DNA of 8,136 bases from the NCBI GenBank assembly GCA_007127665.1, contig SKYY01000181.1:1-8136 (forward strand), read 5' to 3'. The stretch comes from Balneolales bacterium (GTDB lineage Bacteria > Bacteroidota > Rhodothermia > Balneolales > Natronogracilivirgulaceae). Below are positions 1-6,745 of the stretch, piece by piece; the stretch's first letter is position 1; every line of letters starts with the position of its first letter. The notes under the pieces were generated by a model, which did not search any database, was not told where the DNA came from, and worked only from the letters and a program-made list of their open reading frames with translations. A program made the translations under genes and the position numbers.

Positions 1-21
1 AACACCACGAACTCCGTTTGA
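1..21 (+). CDS. C-terminal end of an upstream gene (partial)
   Basis: Reading from base 1 gives six codons (N-T-T-N-S-V) followed by TGA at 19-21. The last base of this stop is the A of the ATG that starts the ABC transporter, a TGATG overlap typical of translationally coupled genes. Too little is present to identify the product. Because half-transporters of the family that follows are often encoded as adjacent pairs, a partner ABC subunit is a reasonable guess, but nothing in the six residues shows it. The overlap could also be chance. Confidence 0.35.
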   Translation, partial: NTTNSV

Positions 22-1832
22 TGACTTCGACCGCTTCTGACAAGCGTTCCGATAAAAACCAAACTGCAGCAGGTAAAGCCGTCGACACCTATCTGATCCG
101 ACGGCTTTACTTCTTTCTGGCTCCATATAAATGGCTCCTGCTACTGGCCCTTTTTCTAACGCTGGCAGCCGCCTTTCTTGGACCATTACGTCCATACCTC
201 ACCCAGGTAGCCGTTGACGACTACATAGCCCGGGGTGATGCTGTAGGGCTCGGCAAGATCATGCTGCTCTTTATGGGCGTGCTCCTCCTGGAAACAGCTA
301 TCCTGATCGGAAATACCTACCTGATGCGCTGGGTTGGACAGGGTGCGCTGTTCCGGCTCAGGGAAGCTCTGTTCACAAAAATCCAAAGCCTGCATGTACA
401 GTTTTTCGATAAAAACCCGATTGGAAGACTGATTACCCGAACCACAAGCGACATTGAGGCGCTAAGCGACCTGCTCTCCTCCGGTGTGGTCAATATCATC
501 GGTGACCTCTTCCGGATCATATTCATCATCGCATTCATGTTCTCCATGAGCTGGGAGCTTTCTCTGGTCAGCTTGAGCGTGTTGCCGATACTGATTTATG
601 CCACCTTCTGGTTCAAGGCAAGGGTTCGGGTCGCATTCCTTAACGTGCGCGACCAGATTGCCCGGTTGCACTCCTTCATACAGGAGCATATCGGTGGCAT
701 GAGCATCGTACAGCTTTTCGGCCGCGAAAAAAAGGAAGCGGAGAAATTCGAACGGATCAACAGGGAGCATGCCGACGCCCATATCAAAACCATTTTTTAT
801 TTCGCCATATTCTGGCCGGCCGTAGAAGTAATTGCTTCATTGGCAATGGCGCTGGTCATCTGGTATGGGGGTGCCCAGGCACTGGCCGGGCAAGTCACGT
901 TCGGAGTCCTGCTTGCTTTCATCCAGTATGTCCGGCAGTTTTTCATGCCTATCCGCGACCTTTCAGAGAAATTCAATACCCTCCAAAGCGCCCTTGCATC
1001 ATCCGAACGCATATTCGGAGTGCTGGATACACCCGATGAACTACCCGAAAAGGCAGATCCGCGACATCCGGCGCGAATGGAAGGGCACGTACGGTTCGAA
1101 AATGTCTCTTTCCGATATAACGCCGGTGAACAGGATGTGCTTCGCGAAGTCAGTTTCGATGTAAAACCCGGTGAGATTGCTGCCATTGTAGGCGCCACCG
1201 GCGCCGGAAAAACGACCATCATCAACCTGTTGCTTCGCTTTTATGAAGTCAGTTCGGGAAGGGTGACCGTGGACGGGATCGACATCCGGGATATGAAACA
1301 ATCTACTCTCAGGTCTTATTTCGGGCTTGTCCTGCAGGATAATCTGCTGTTCGCCGGTACCATTATGGATAATATCACAATGGGCAACAAAGACATTTCC
1401 AGAGATCATGTGCAGAAAACGGCTGAATTGGTTCAGGCAGACCGCTTTATAAAAAAACTGCCTGGGGGATACATGCATCGGATCACGGAGCGCGGGATGT
1501 CTTTGTCGATGGGGCAGCGTCAGCTGGTCTGTTTTGTGCGGGCACTGGTGTATGACCCGGCAATTCTTATTCTGGACGAGGCTACCTCCAATGTGGATTC
1601 AGAAACCGAATATCTGGTCTCAAAGGCACTTGAGACCATGATGAAAGGAAGGACATCACTTGTTATCGCACATCGGCTGTCCACTATTCAGCATGCCGAC
1701 AAGATCCTGGTCATGCACAAGGGCCGTATCCGTGAAACCGGTACGCATCAGGAACTTCTGACTCACAAAGATGGCATTTACCGCCGACTTTACGAACTCC
1801 AGTACCGTGATCAGGCGAAACCGGCCGTTTAG
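21..1832 (+). CDS. ABC transporter, fused permease and ATPase (MsbA/YheH/MdlB-like half-exporter)
   Basis: This is a 603-residue ABC exporter half: an N-terminal six-helix membrane domain followed by an ATPase domain, working as a homo- or heterodimer in the cytoplasmic membrane to export lipids, drugs or similar hydrophobic compounds. Counting from a possible TTG at 18, hydrophobic helices lie near residues 36-56, 80-101, 157-178, 180-199, 258-283 and 292-312. The ATPase domain has Walker A GATGAGKT (392-399), Q-loop Gln440, signature LSMGQ (496-500), Walker B ILILDE with catalytic Glu521, and H-loop His552 (IAHRLS). All catalytic elements are intact; the signature has Met where the consensus has Gly, as several relatives vary here. 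I prefer ATG at 21 over TTG at 18 because it overlaps an upstream TGA; no SD is visible and the frame is open to the window edge. Length is normal for the family. The substrate cannot be told from sequence. Confidence 0.93.
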   Translation: MTSTASDKRSDKNQTAAGKAVDTYLIRRLYFFLAPYKWLLLLALFLTLAAAFLGPLRPYLTQVAVDDYIARGDAVGLGKIMLLFMGVLLLETAILIGNTYLMRWVGQGALFRLREALFTKIQSLHVQFFDKNPIGRLITRTTSDIEALSDLLSSGVVNIIGDLFRIIFIIAFMFSMSWELSLVSLSVLPILIYATFWFKARVRVAFLNVRDQIARLHSFIQEHIGGMSIVQLFGREKKEAEKFERINREHADAHIKTIFYFAIFWPAVEVIASLAMALVIWYGGAQALAGQVTFGVLLAFIQYVRQFFMPIRDLSEKFNTLQSALASSERIFGVLDTPDELPEKADPRHPARMEGHVRFENVSFRYNAGEQDVLREVSFDVKPGEIAAIVGATGAGKTTIINLLLRFYEVSSGRVTVDGIDIRDMKQSTLRSYFGLVLQDNLLFAGTIMDNITMGNKDISRDHVQKTAELVQADRFIKKLPGGYMHRITERGMSLSMGQRQLVCFVRALVYDPAILILDEATSNVDSETEYLVSKALETMMKGRTSLVIAHRLSTIQHADKILVMHKGRIRETGTHQELLTHKDGIYRRLYELQYRDQAKPAV

Positions 1833-1889
1833 CGCTGCCAGCGAGCCGTCATGCCGTTGTGTTATCCGGTATGCAACCGGCATTATATC

Positions 1890-1920
1890 CGGATCAAGCA
1901 GAAACATGAGGTTTGATCCG
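1890..1920. terminator. stem-loop in convergent gap, possible terminator
   Basis: CGGATCAAGC (1890-1899) pairs with GTTTGATCCG (1911-1920), giving a 10-bp stem with one G-U pair (in plus-strand RNA) and an 11-nt loop. It lies 57 bp past the ABC stop and just before the pentamer repeat. A smaller 5-bp hairpin, CCGGT/ACCGG, precedes it at 1866-1880. Neither strand has a clean T run after the stem, so a role in ending transcription of the facing genes is inferred from position and is not shown by sequence. Confidence 0.35.
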
Positions 1921-1925
1921 TTATG

Positions 1926-2006
1926 CTAATCTATGCTAATCTATTCTAATCTGTTCTAATCTGTTCTATTCTGTTCTATTCTGTTCTGTTCTGTTCTGTT
2001 CTGTTC
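1926..2006. repeat. CTNNT pentanucleotide tandem repeat, 16 units
   Basis: Sixteen consecutive 5-bp units fit CTNNT. In order they are CTAAT, CTATG, CTAAT, CTATT, CTAAT, CTGTT, CTAAT, CTGTT, CTATT, CTGTT, CTATT, and then CTGTT five times, followed by a single C. The sequence shifts steadily from CTAAT-rich on the left to pure CTGTT on the right. The last base of the array is the final base of the minus-strand phosphatase stop codon (2005-2007). The array sits between two converging genes and codes for nothing there. Slipped-strand copying explains such tracts, so the copy number probably varies between strains. Confidence 0.9.
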
Positions 2007-2820
2007 AACCCGTAACAGAAACGATATAGTCAACCACCTCATCCGGCGTATCAGGGGGGAGGCAGAAAAAACGCTGGCAGTGAATGTCACCATCATTATA
2101 ACGTGCTGTTTCGCCATGTTGCAGAATCCGGGTTTGAAAACCCGCTGACTCCATTATGGCTGCCGGTGCTGCGATATCCCAGTACGCTGTCCGACGAAAA
2201 CTGACAAATCCGGAGCTGGGCCCGTTGAGCGGGCCGATGATGTTGTGAGCAGCACTGGATGTGCGCCGTACGGGCAGATGTGTTATGGACTCCAGGCGTT
2301 CCCGGAGCACCGGATTGGCACCCTTGACCACAAGTGGCATCTGATGCCTCCAGCTTATGGTCTGGTGTATTTCCCGGAACTCGTCCGATGATGTATAGAG
2401 CCGGGTTCGTATGTGCTTGTTACCGTAAAGCACACAGTTCCTCTCGGGCTGATATAGTACTCCAAAGCTGGGTTTGCCATCAACACAAAGACTGAGCAGC
2501 ACGAAATAGTTGGGAGATCCCTCAATGAATTTACTGGTTCCGTCAACAGGATCTACATACCAGATTGCGGAGGAGTTTGGTTCATAGCTATGGGATATCT
2601 CGTCCTCCTCACTCACAACGGGCTCACCGGGGAAGGCCTTGCCAAGAAGCTCCATCCAGTAGTTACTCATCTCACGGTCCGCATCGGTCACTTTGGATCC
2701 GTCATGTTTCATGCTGACCTGAAAGCTGCGATTGTGCTGCTGAAGCCTGAGTTTGCGTCCCGCCTCTTCGAGATGGGGATAAAGCCACTGAAATCGTAAG
2801 TTGAATTCCTTTTCTGTCAT
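2005..2820 (-). CDS. inositol monophosphatase family protein (CysQ/HisN-like sugar or nucleotide phosphatase)
   Basis: The 271-residue product belongs to the Mg2+-dependent, lithium-sensitive phosphatase superfamily that contains inositol monophosphatase, histidinol-phosphatase HisN and the 3'(2'),5'-bisphosphate nucleotidase CysQ. Visible motifs are S-K-V-T-D-A-D (42-48), the metal-binding acidic loop S-E-E-D-E (70-74), the hallmark D-P-V-D-G-T (90-95) with Asp90 and Asp93, and the second-half W-D-I-A-A-P (214-219) with Asp215. Family length is about 260-275, so the gene looks complete. The ATG has AGGA directly before it, too close to be a good SD. It converges on the ABC gene and diverges from the small membrane protein. 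No neighbour points to histidine, sulfate or inositol metabolism, so the substrate is open. The family call is secure, the subfamily is not. Confidence 0.88.
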   Translation of the reverse strand: MTEKEFNLRFQWLYPHLEEAGRKLRLQQHNRSFQVSMKHDGSKVTDADREMSNYWMELLGKAFPGEPVVSEEDEISHSYEPNSSAIWYVDPVDGTSKFIEGSPNYFVLLSLCVDGKPSFGVLYQPERNCVLYGNKHIRTRLYTSSDEFREIHQTISWRHQMPLVVKGANPVLRERLESITHLPVRRTSSAAHNIIGPLNGPSSGFVSFRRTAYWDIAAPAAIMESAGFQTRILQHGETARYNDGDIHCQRFFCLPPDTPDEVVDYIVSVTG

Positions 2821-3035
2821 TCCTGAGTGAAGCGGTTCATCTGTTTATATTTCTTTTGAATCAAATCGTCAGATAGATTGTACATAACAAGCATAATCAT
2901 GCTCCTGTGTGCCCGGGATTATTCCTGTTTCGGACTTTCATGAACTAATCGTACTGTTTCCTGTTAAGGTTTTTTTATATCTTCCCGAGATCGCACTCTG
3001 ACCGTTCGCATTATCCACCATTATGATATATCACC
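2821..3035. other. divergent intergenic region, probable promoters for both sides
   Basis: This 215-bp gap separates the minus-strand phosphatase from the plus-strand block that leads to prfB, so it should hold promoters in both directions. I see AT-rich stretches, including a T7 run leading into ATATCTTC around 2971-2983, but no convincing pair of -33 TTG and -7 TAnnTTTG elements (Bacteroidota type) or -35/-10 boxes at correct spacing. No RNA gene or long hairpin was found. Confidence 0.4.
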
Positions 3036-3278
3036 ATGGAAGATCACAAGACCGTACCGGCAGCGAAAACAGGAAAAAATGCCGAATCTTATAACGGCAG
3101 TTACAGGGATATTATAGAAAAACTGCACGAAGAAAAAGAGCGTCTGGAAAATGATATTCGTCAGGAGTACAGAAATGCAAGAAAGTATGTGCGTTCACAC
3201 CCGGAAGAGGGTCTGGCATATGCATTTCTCGGTGGAGTCCTGGCAGGGTTCATCCTGGCAAAAATGCTGTCACGCTAA
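3036..3278 (+). CDS. small C-terminal membrane-anchored protein, ElaB/YqjD/DUF883-like
   Basis: An 80-residue protein with a polar, charged N-terminal half and one C-terminal membrane segment. Residues 23-52 (from Y-R-D-I-I-E-K-L) are rich in Glu, Lys and Arg and look helical or coiled-coil. V-R-S-H-P-E-E-G-L (52-60) leads into a glycine-containing hydrophobic helix (about 59-77) ending in K-M-L-S-R. This layout, VR-x-(N/H)-P followed by a small-residue helix and a basic end, matches the ElaB/YqjD/DUF883 family. In E. coli YqjD is anchored in the inner membrane by its C terminus and associates with stationary-phase ribosomes. Whether this homologue does so is inference. It starts at ATG 3036 without a clear SD and lies 82 bp upstream of prfB on the same strand. 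Confidence 0.72.
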   Translation: MEDHKTVPAAKTGKNAESYNGSYRDIIEKLHEEKERLENDIRQEYRNARKYVRSHPEEGLAYAFLGGVLAGFILAKMLSR

Positions 3279-3288
3279 ACGGGATAAT

Positions 3289-3330
3289 CGATCATTCTTT
3301 CAATATTTTATATCATCCGATCGTTTTTTT
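3289..3330 (+). terminator. weak possible terminator before prfB
   Basis: CGATC (3289-3293) can pair with GATCG (3319-3323), which is followed directly by seven T residues (3324-3330). The stem is only 5 bp and the loop is 25 nt, so this would be weak. If real it would partly separate the small membrane-protein gene from prfB. The T run is the only solid part of the evidence. Confidence 0.22.
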
Positions 3331-3360
3331 ATTACACCCAACCAATAATTCAGGTAACAC

Positions 3361-4477
3361 ATGTCGGAACTTCAGTACACTACCGAACAGATTAATGATC
3401 TTCTGCAGCGCGTTGATGCGCTGAGGAGGTATCTTTGACTATGACAAGCGCAAGGAGAGAATAGGAGAACTTGAATTCAAGGCCCAGCAGCCGGATTTCT
3501 GGAATGATGCCGAAAAGGCCCAGAAGCTCATGCAGGACCTGAACCATGAAAAGTCATGGGTAGCGCAGTGGGACCAGCTTGATGAACACCGCCAGAATAT
3601 CATCCTTTTCCGTGAGATCATGGATGAAGGCGATGATGTGGCGGACGAATTCAACAAGGAAGTGGCACAGCTGAAAAAGGAAGTCGAAGACCTTGAATTC
3701 AAGAACATGCTGGATTCACCGGATGACCAGCGCGACGCTCTGCTGACCATCAATCCCGGCGCCGGTGGTACCGAAAGCCAGGACTGGGCGGAAATGCTGT
3801 ATCGCATGTATACCCGCTGGGCCAGTGACAGTGGCATGGATGCCACCGTGCTTGAATACCAGCACGGCGAAGTTGCCGGGATCAAAAGTGCCACCCTTGA
3901 AATCAAGGGGAATTTCGCCTACGGCTATCTGAAGGCAGAAAACGGTGTGCATCGCCTCGTACGCATTTCGCCCTTTGACAGCAACGCCCGCCGGCATACT
4001 TCCTTCTGCTCAGTATTCGTAACCCCGCTGATCGATGACAGCATTGAGATAGACCTGAATCCCGATGATATCGAAATGCAGCGCTTTCATGCGGGTGGAA
4101 AAGGAGGTCAGAACGTGAACAAGGTCGAGACAGGCGTACGGCTGATCTGGACCGGACAGCTTTCCAATGGTAAAGAGGAGCGGGTAGTGGCCGAATGCCA
4201 GCAGGAAAGATCGCAGCTCCAGAACCGCGAGAAAGCCATGGTAATGCTGAAATCACGAGTTTATGATCTCGAAAAGCGGATTAAGGAAGAGCAGAAAAAC
4301 AAGCTTGAAAGCTCCAAAATGAAGAATGAATGGGGCTCTCAGATCCGGTCCTACGTCTTCCATCCCTACAACATGGTGAAAGATCACCGCACAGGGCACG
4401 AAACCTCGAATGTCACCGCCGTCATGGATGGGGAAATCGACGAATTTATCAAAGCCTACCTGATGTCCGATGCCTGA
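3361..4477 (+). CDS. prfB: peptide chain release factor 2, with programmed +1 frameshift
   Basis: RF2 recognises UGA and UAA in the ribosomal A site and triggers release of the finished protein. The coding region is join(3361..3435, 3437..4477): 25 codons in the first frame up to CTT, one skipped T, then 346 codons, giving 371 residues, close to the E. coli length of 365. The second frame alone has no plausible early start; its first ATG (3530) would remove the start of the N-terminal helical domain. In the joined protein the stop-codon recognition tripeptide S-P-F is at 203-205 and the catalytic G-G-Q, the usual target of Gln methylation by PrmC, at 248-250. Both positions agree with E. coli RF2 to within two residues. 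AGG at 3352-3354 may serve as a weak ribosome site. The stop TGA at 4475-4477 overlaps the nadB start by 8 bp. The gene therefore ends in a codon that RF2 itself reads. Confidence 0.97.
3424..3439 (+). promoter_or_regulatory. prfB: prfB programmed +1 frameshift signal
   Basis: The site reads AGG AGG TAT CTT TGA C in the first frame: an internal SD (3424-3429), a 3-nt spacer, the slippery CTT (3433-3435) and an in-frame TGA (3436-3438) followed by C. This matches the known bacterial RF2 autoregulation signal in order and spacing. When RF2 is scarce the ribosome pauses at the poorly terminating UGAC, the peptidyl-tRNA slips from CUU to UUU, and full-length RF2 is made. When RF2 is plentiful, translation ends after 25 residues. 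Confidence 0.96.
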
Positions 4478-6056
4478 AAAGTATGATTTCCTTGTCATAG
4501 GAAGCGGTGGGGCAGGCCTCTCTTTCGCACTTCGCGTGGCAAGATTCGGTTCGGTTGCCATCATCACCAAAAAAGATTCCGCCGAGTCCAATACCAACTA
4601 CGCGCAGGGCGGGCTTGCCAGCGTCATTGACGGCCAGGACAGGTTTGAAGACCATATTAATGACACGATTATTGCCGGGGCAGGCCTATGCGATCCGGCT
4701 ATCGTTGAAATGGTAGTCAGAGACGGTCCGCTCGTGGTGCGGGAACTGCTGGACTGGGGCGCCACTTTCTCCACCAAAGACGGCCGGCTGGACCTGGGCA
4801 GGGAAGGAGGGCATTCCCGAAACCGCATTGTCCACGCCGCCGACCGCACCGGAAAAGAAATTGAAGAGACCCTGCTTTCAGCAATCGACAGACATCCGAA
4901 TATCCATGTTTTTGAGCACCATTTTGCACTTGAATTGATTACAGAACACCATCTGGGAAGAAAAGTCACCCGCTATGATGACGACATTCACTGCTATGGC
5001 GCCTATATCTTCGATACCCGGTCGGACAAGGTGGAAGTCCTGCTTGCAAAAGCGACACTGATCGCCACCGGCGGTCTGGGTGAGGTCTATCTGCACTCCA
5101 CGAACCCCTCCATTGCCACCGGTGACGGAATTGCCATGGCGTACCGCGCAAAAGCACGTGTGGCCAACATGGAGTTCATGCAGTTCCATCCCACCACCCT
5201 GAACATCCCCGAGGCCAGCTCCTTCCTGATTTCGGAGGCGGTGCGTGGAAAGGGCGGTATCCTGAGGGACAGGAACGGCCGCGCTTTCATGGCTGACTAC
5301 GACTCCCGGGCCGAACTGGCACCCAGGGACATCGTTGCACGATCCATTGACGACCAACTGAAAAAATCCGGCGACAAAACGGTTTATCTTGATGTCACAC
5401 ATATCGATAGCGAAGTCCTTTCCGAAAATTTCCCGCATATCATGGAAACGTGTCGCTCATTCGGCATTGATATCACCAGGGAGTGGATCCCGGTGGTGCC
5501 TGCCGCCCATTATCTCTGCGGCGGCGTATTGACGGACCGGGACGGCCGCACTTCCATCCATGGGCTGTTTTGTGCCGGTGAAGCCGCATGTACCGGGCTG
5601 CACGGGGCAAATCGCCTGGCTTCCAACAGCCTGCTGGAGGCCATGGTGTTCTCCAAACGCGCTGCAGAAAAATCCGTTGCATATATTCGCGGCCGGGAAT
5701 GGACAACCGGTGTGCCCGAATGGGATGACAGTGGCACCGTCAATGCAGAAGAGGCCATTCTCATCCACCATAACAAGCAAGAGCTGCAACAAGTTATGTG
5801 GAATTATGTGGGAATAGTTCGAAGTGATCACCGGTTGGCCCGGGCATTTCGCCGCACGCATCTCCTCTTTGAGGAAACAGAGGAGTTCTATCAGAGGACC
5901 CGTGTTAGCGTGGAACTGTGCGAGTTGCGGAATCTTATTGCAAATGCCTACATTATTATCAGGTCGGCCATGAACCGAAAGGAAAGCCGCGGACTGCATT
6001 ACACCACTGACTATCCCCGGCAAACGGAGCAAGCGCGGCGCAATACGATCATCTGA
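4470..6056 (+). CDS. nadB: L-aspartate oxidase
   Basis: A flavoprotein that oxidises L-aspartate to iminoaspartate, the first step of de novo NAD synthesis; NadA then condenses the product with dihydroxyacetone phosphate to make quinolinate. It is related to the flavoprotein subunits of succinate dehydrogenase and fumarate reductase. The 528 residues show the FAD-binding G-S-G-G-A-G (11-16), S-N-T-N-Y-A-Q-G-G (40-48), R-E-G-G-H-S-R-N-R (111-119), E-F-M-Q-F-H-P-T (235-242), A-P-R-D-I-V-A-R (284-291), A-A-H-Y (345-348) and the C-terminal flavin segment C-A-G-E (368-371) to [10 protein letters not shown] (381-390). His240, Arg286 or Arg291, and His347 are likely counterparts of the family's active-site residues. 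The ATG sits inside the end of prfB with no clear SD, which suggests translational coupling. No nadA or nadC lies nearby in the window. Confidence 0.95.
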   Translation: MPEKYDFLVIGSGGAGLSFALRVARFGSVAIITKKDSAESNTNYAQGGLASVIDGQDRFEDHINDTIIAGAGLCDPAIVEMVVRDGPLVVRELLDWGATFSTKDGRLDLGREGGHSRNRIVHAADRTGKEIEETLLSAIDRHPNIHVFEHHFALELITEHHLGRKVTRYDDDIHCYGAYIFDTRSDKVEVLLAKATLIATGGLGEVYLHSTNPSIATGDGIAMAYRAKARVANMEFMQFHPTTLNIPEASSFLISEAVRGKGGILRDRNGRAFMADYDSRAELAPRDIVARSIDDQLKKSGDKTVYLDVTHIDSEVLSENFPHIMETCRSFGIDITREWIPVVPAAHYLCGGVLTDRDGRTSIHGLFCAGEAACTGLHGANRLASNSLLEAMVFSKRAAEKSVAYIRGREWTTGVPEWDDSGTVNAEEAILIHHNKQELQQVMWNYVGIVRSDHRLARAFRRTHLLFEETEEFYQRTRVSVELCELRNLIANAYIIIRSAMNRKESRGLHYTTDYPRQTEQARRNTII

Positions 6057-6120
6057 TGCAAATCACCGTGAACGCACTTTATGGAATCACGGGCAGCTAA
6101 CCAAATCCACCAAAAAAGTC

Positions 6121-6726
6121 ATGTTGCATATCGGCGTAACGGGAGGAATCGGAAGTGGCAAAACCAGCTTTTTGCAAGTGTGGGAAGGTCTTGGCGTGCC
6201 GGTAGTCTATGCCGACGAACTGGCCAGACAACTGATGGTCTCCGATGAGAACCTGAAAAAAAAGATTGTGGAAACATTTGGCGAACGGTCATTCCGGCAG
6301 GACGGATCCCTGAACCGGGAATATCTCGCCGAAGCCGCTTTTTCCGCCGGACGCGTGGAGGAACTGAACAGGATTGTGCATCCTGCCGTTTTCAGGGAAC
6401 TTGAGATTAAAAAAAAGAAGGCACGGGAGGATGGGGCTCCGATTTTTGCCCACGAATCAGCCCTTTTGCTGACAACGGACAGGGCCGCGGAATGTGATGT
6501 GGTAGTCCTGGTGGCCTGTCCCGAAGCCGATAGGATTCGACGCGTTATCAGGAGAGACGGAACCGATCCCGTGAGTGTTAAAAACCGCATCACGAAACAG
6601 CCTGAATTTGACCGTCTGTCAGATAAAGCTGATATTGTCGTGCACAACACGGGTACACCGGAATCGCTTGCTGCAAAGGCAGAAGAGTTGTACAGGGAAC
6701 TGGTAAACAGATCAGAGAAAACCTGA
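6121..6726 (+). CDS. coaE: dephospho-CoA kinase
   Basis: This P-loop kinase phosphorylates the 3'-hydroxyl of dephospho-CoA with ATP, the last step of coenzyme A synthesis. The 201-residue length is normal. Walker A is G-G-I-G-S-G-K-T (8-15), followed by Y-A-D-E-L-A-R (30-36), corresponding to the family D-A-D-x-x-A-R with Tyr in place of the first Asp and Asp32 kept. Further motifs are I-V-H-P-A-V (86-91), the C-P-E-A-D-R segment (133-138), the lid R-R-D-G-T-D-P (144-150), and the closing A-D-I-V-V-H-N-T-G (170-178). The usual P-L-L-F-E segment appears as E-S-A-L-L-L (112-117), so its terminal Phe-Glu is not kept. Two A8 runs (6256-6263 and 6409-6416) encode lysine pairs. No SD is visible. 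It lies 64 bp after nadB and 19 bp before fbp on the same strand. Confidence 0.95.
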   Translation: MLHIGVTGGIGSGKTSFLQVWEGLGVPVVYADELARQLMVSDENLKKKIVETFGERSFRQDGSLNREYLAEAAFSAGRVEELNRIVHPAVFRELEIKKKKAREDGAPIFAHESALLLTTDRAAECDVVVLVACPEADRIRRVIRRDGTDPVSVKNRITKQPEFDRLSDKADIVVHNTGTPESLAAKAEELYRELVNRSEKT

Positions 6727-6745
6727 TTTATCCACGGAGGACTTC

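Noticed and set aside
1926..2006. Phase-variable switch from the pentamer repeat
   Set aside because: The tract lies downstream of both coding regions and not in a promoter or near a start, so copy changes would not toggle frame or promoter spacing.
2817..2840. 7-codon minus-strand frame whose TGA overlaps the phosphatase ATG (ATGA)
   Set aside because: Too short to distinguish from chance, with no SD and no conserved sequence to judge.
3430..3437. TATCTTTG, a match to the Bacteroidota -7 promoter consensus TAnnTTTG
   Set aside because: It is part of the prfB frameshift signal, and the nearest upstream TTG (3413-3415) is only 14 nt away, not about 19-21. The match is most likely coincidence.
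3436..3438. In-frame TGA in prfB as a sequencing error or pseudogene
   Set aside because: The surrounding signal is the known programmed frameshift element and the remainder of the gene is intact with SPF and GGQ motifs.
3530..4477. prfB starting at ATG 3530 (315 residues)
   Set aside because: The reading frame continues upstream with RF2-like sequence to the frameshift site, and the joined product restores the normal family length and motif positions.
6056..6100. 14-codon frame ([10 protein letters not shown]) starting in TGATG at the nadB stop
   Set aside because: The overlap resembles coupling, but a frame this short arises easily by chance and there is no other evidence. It could be a leader peptide for coaE, but I cannot support that.
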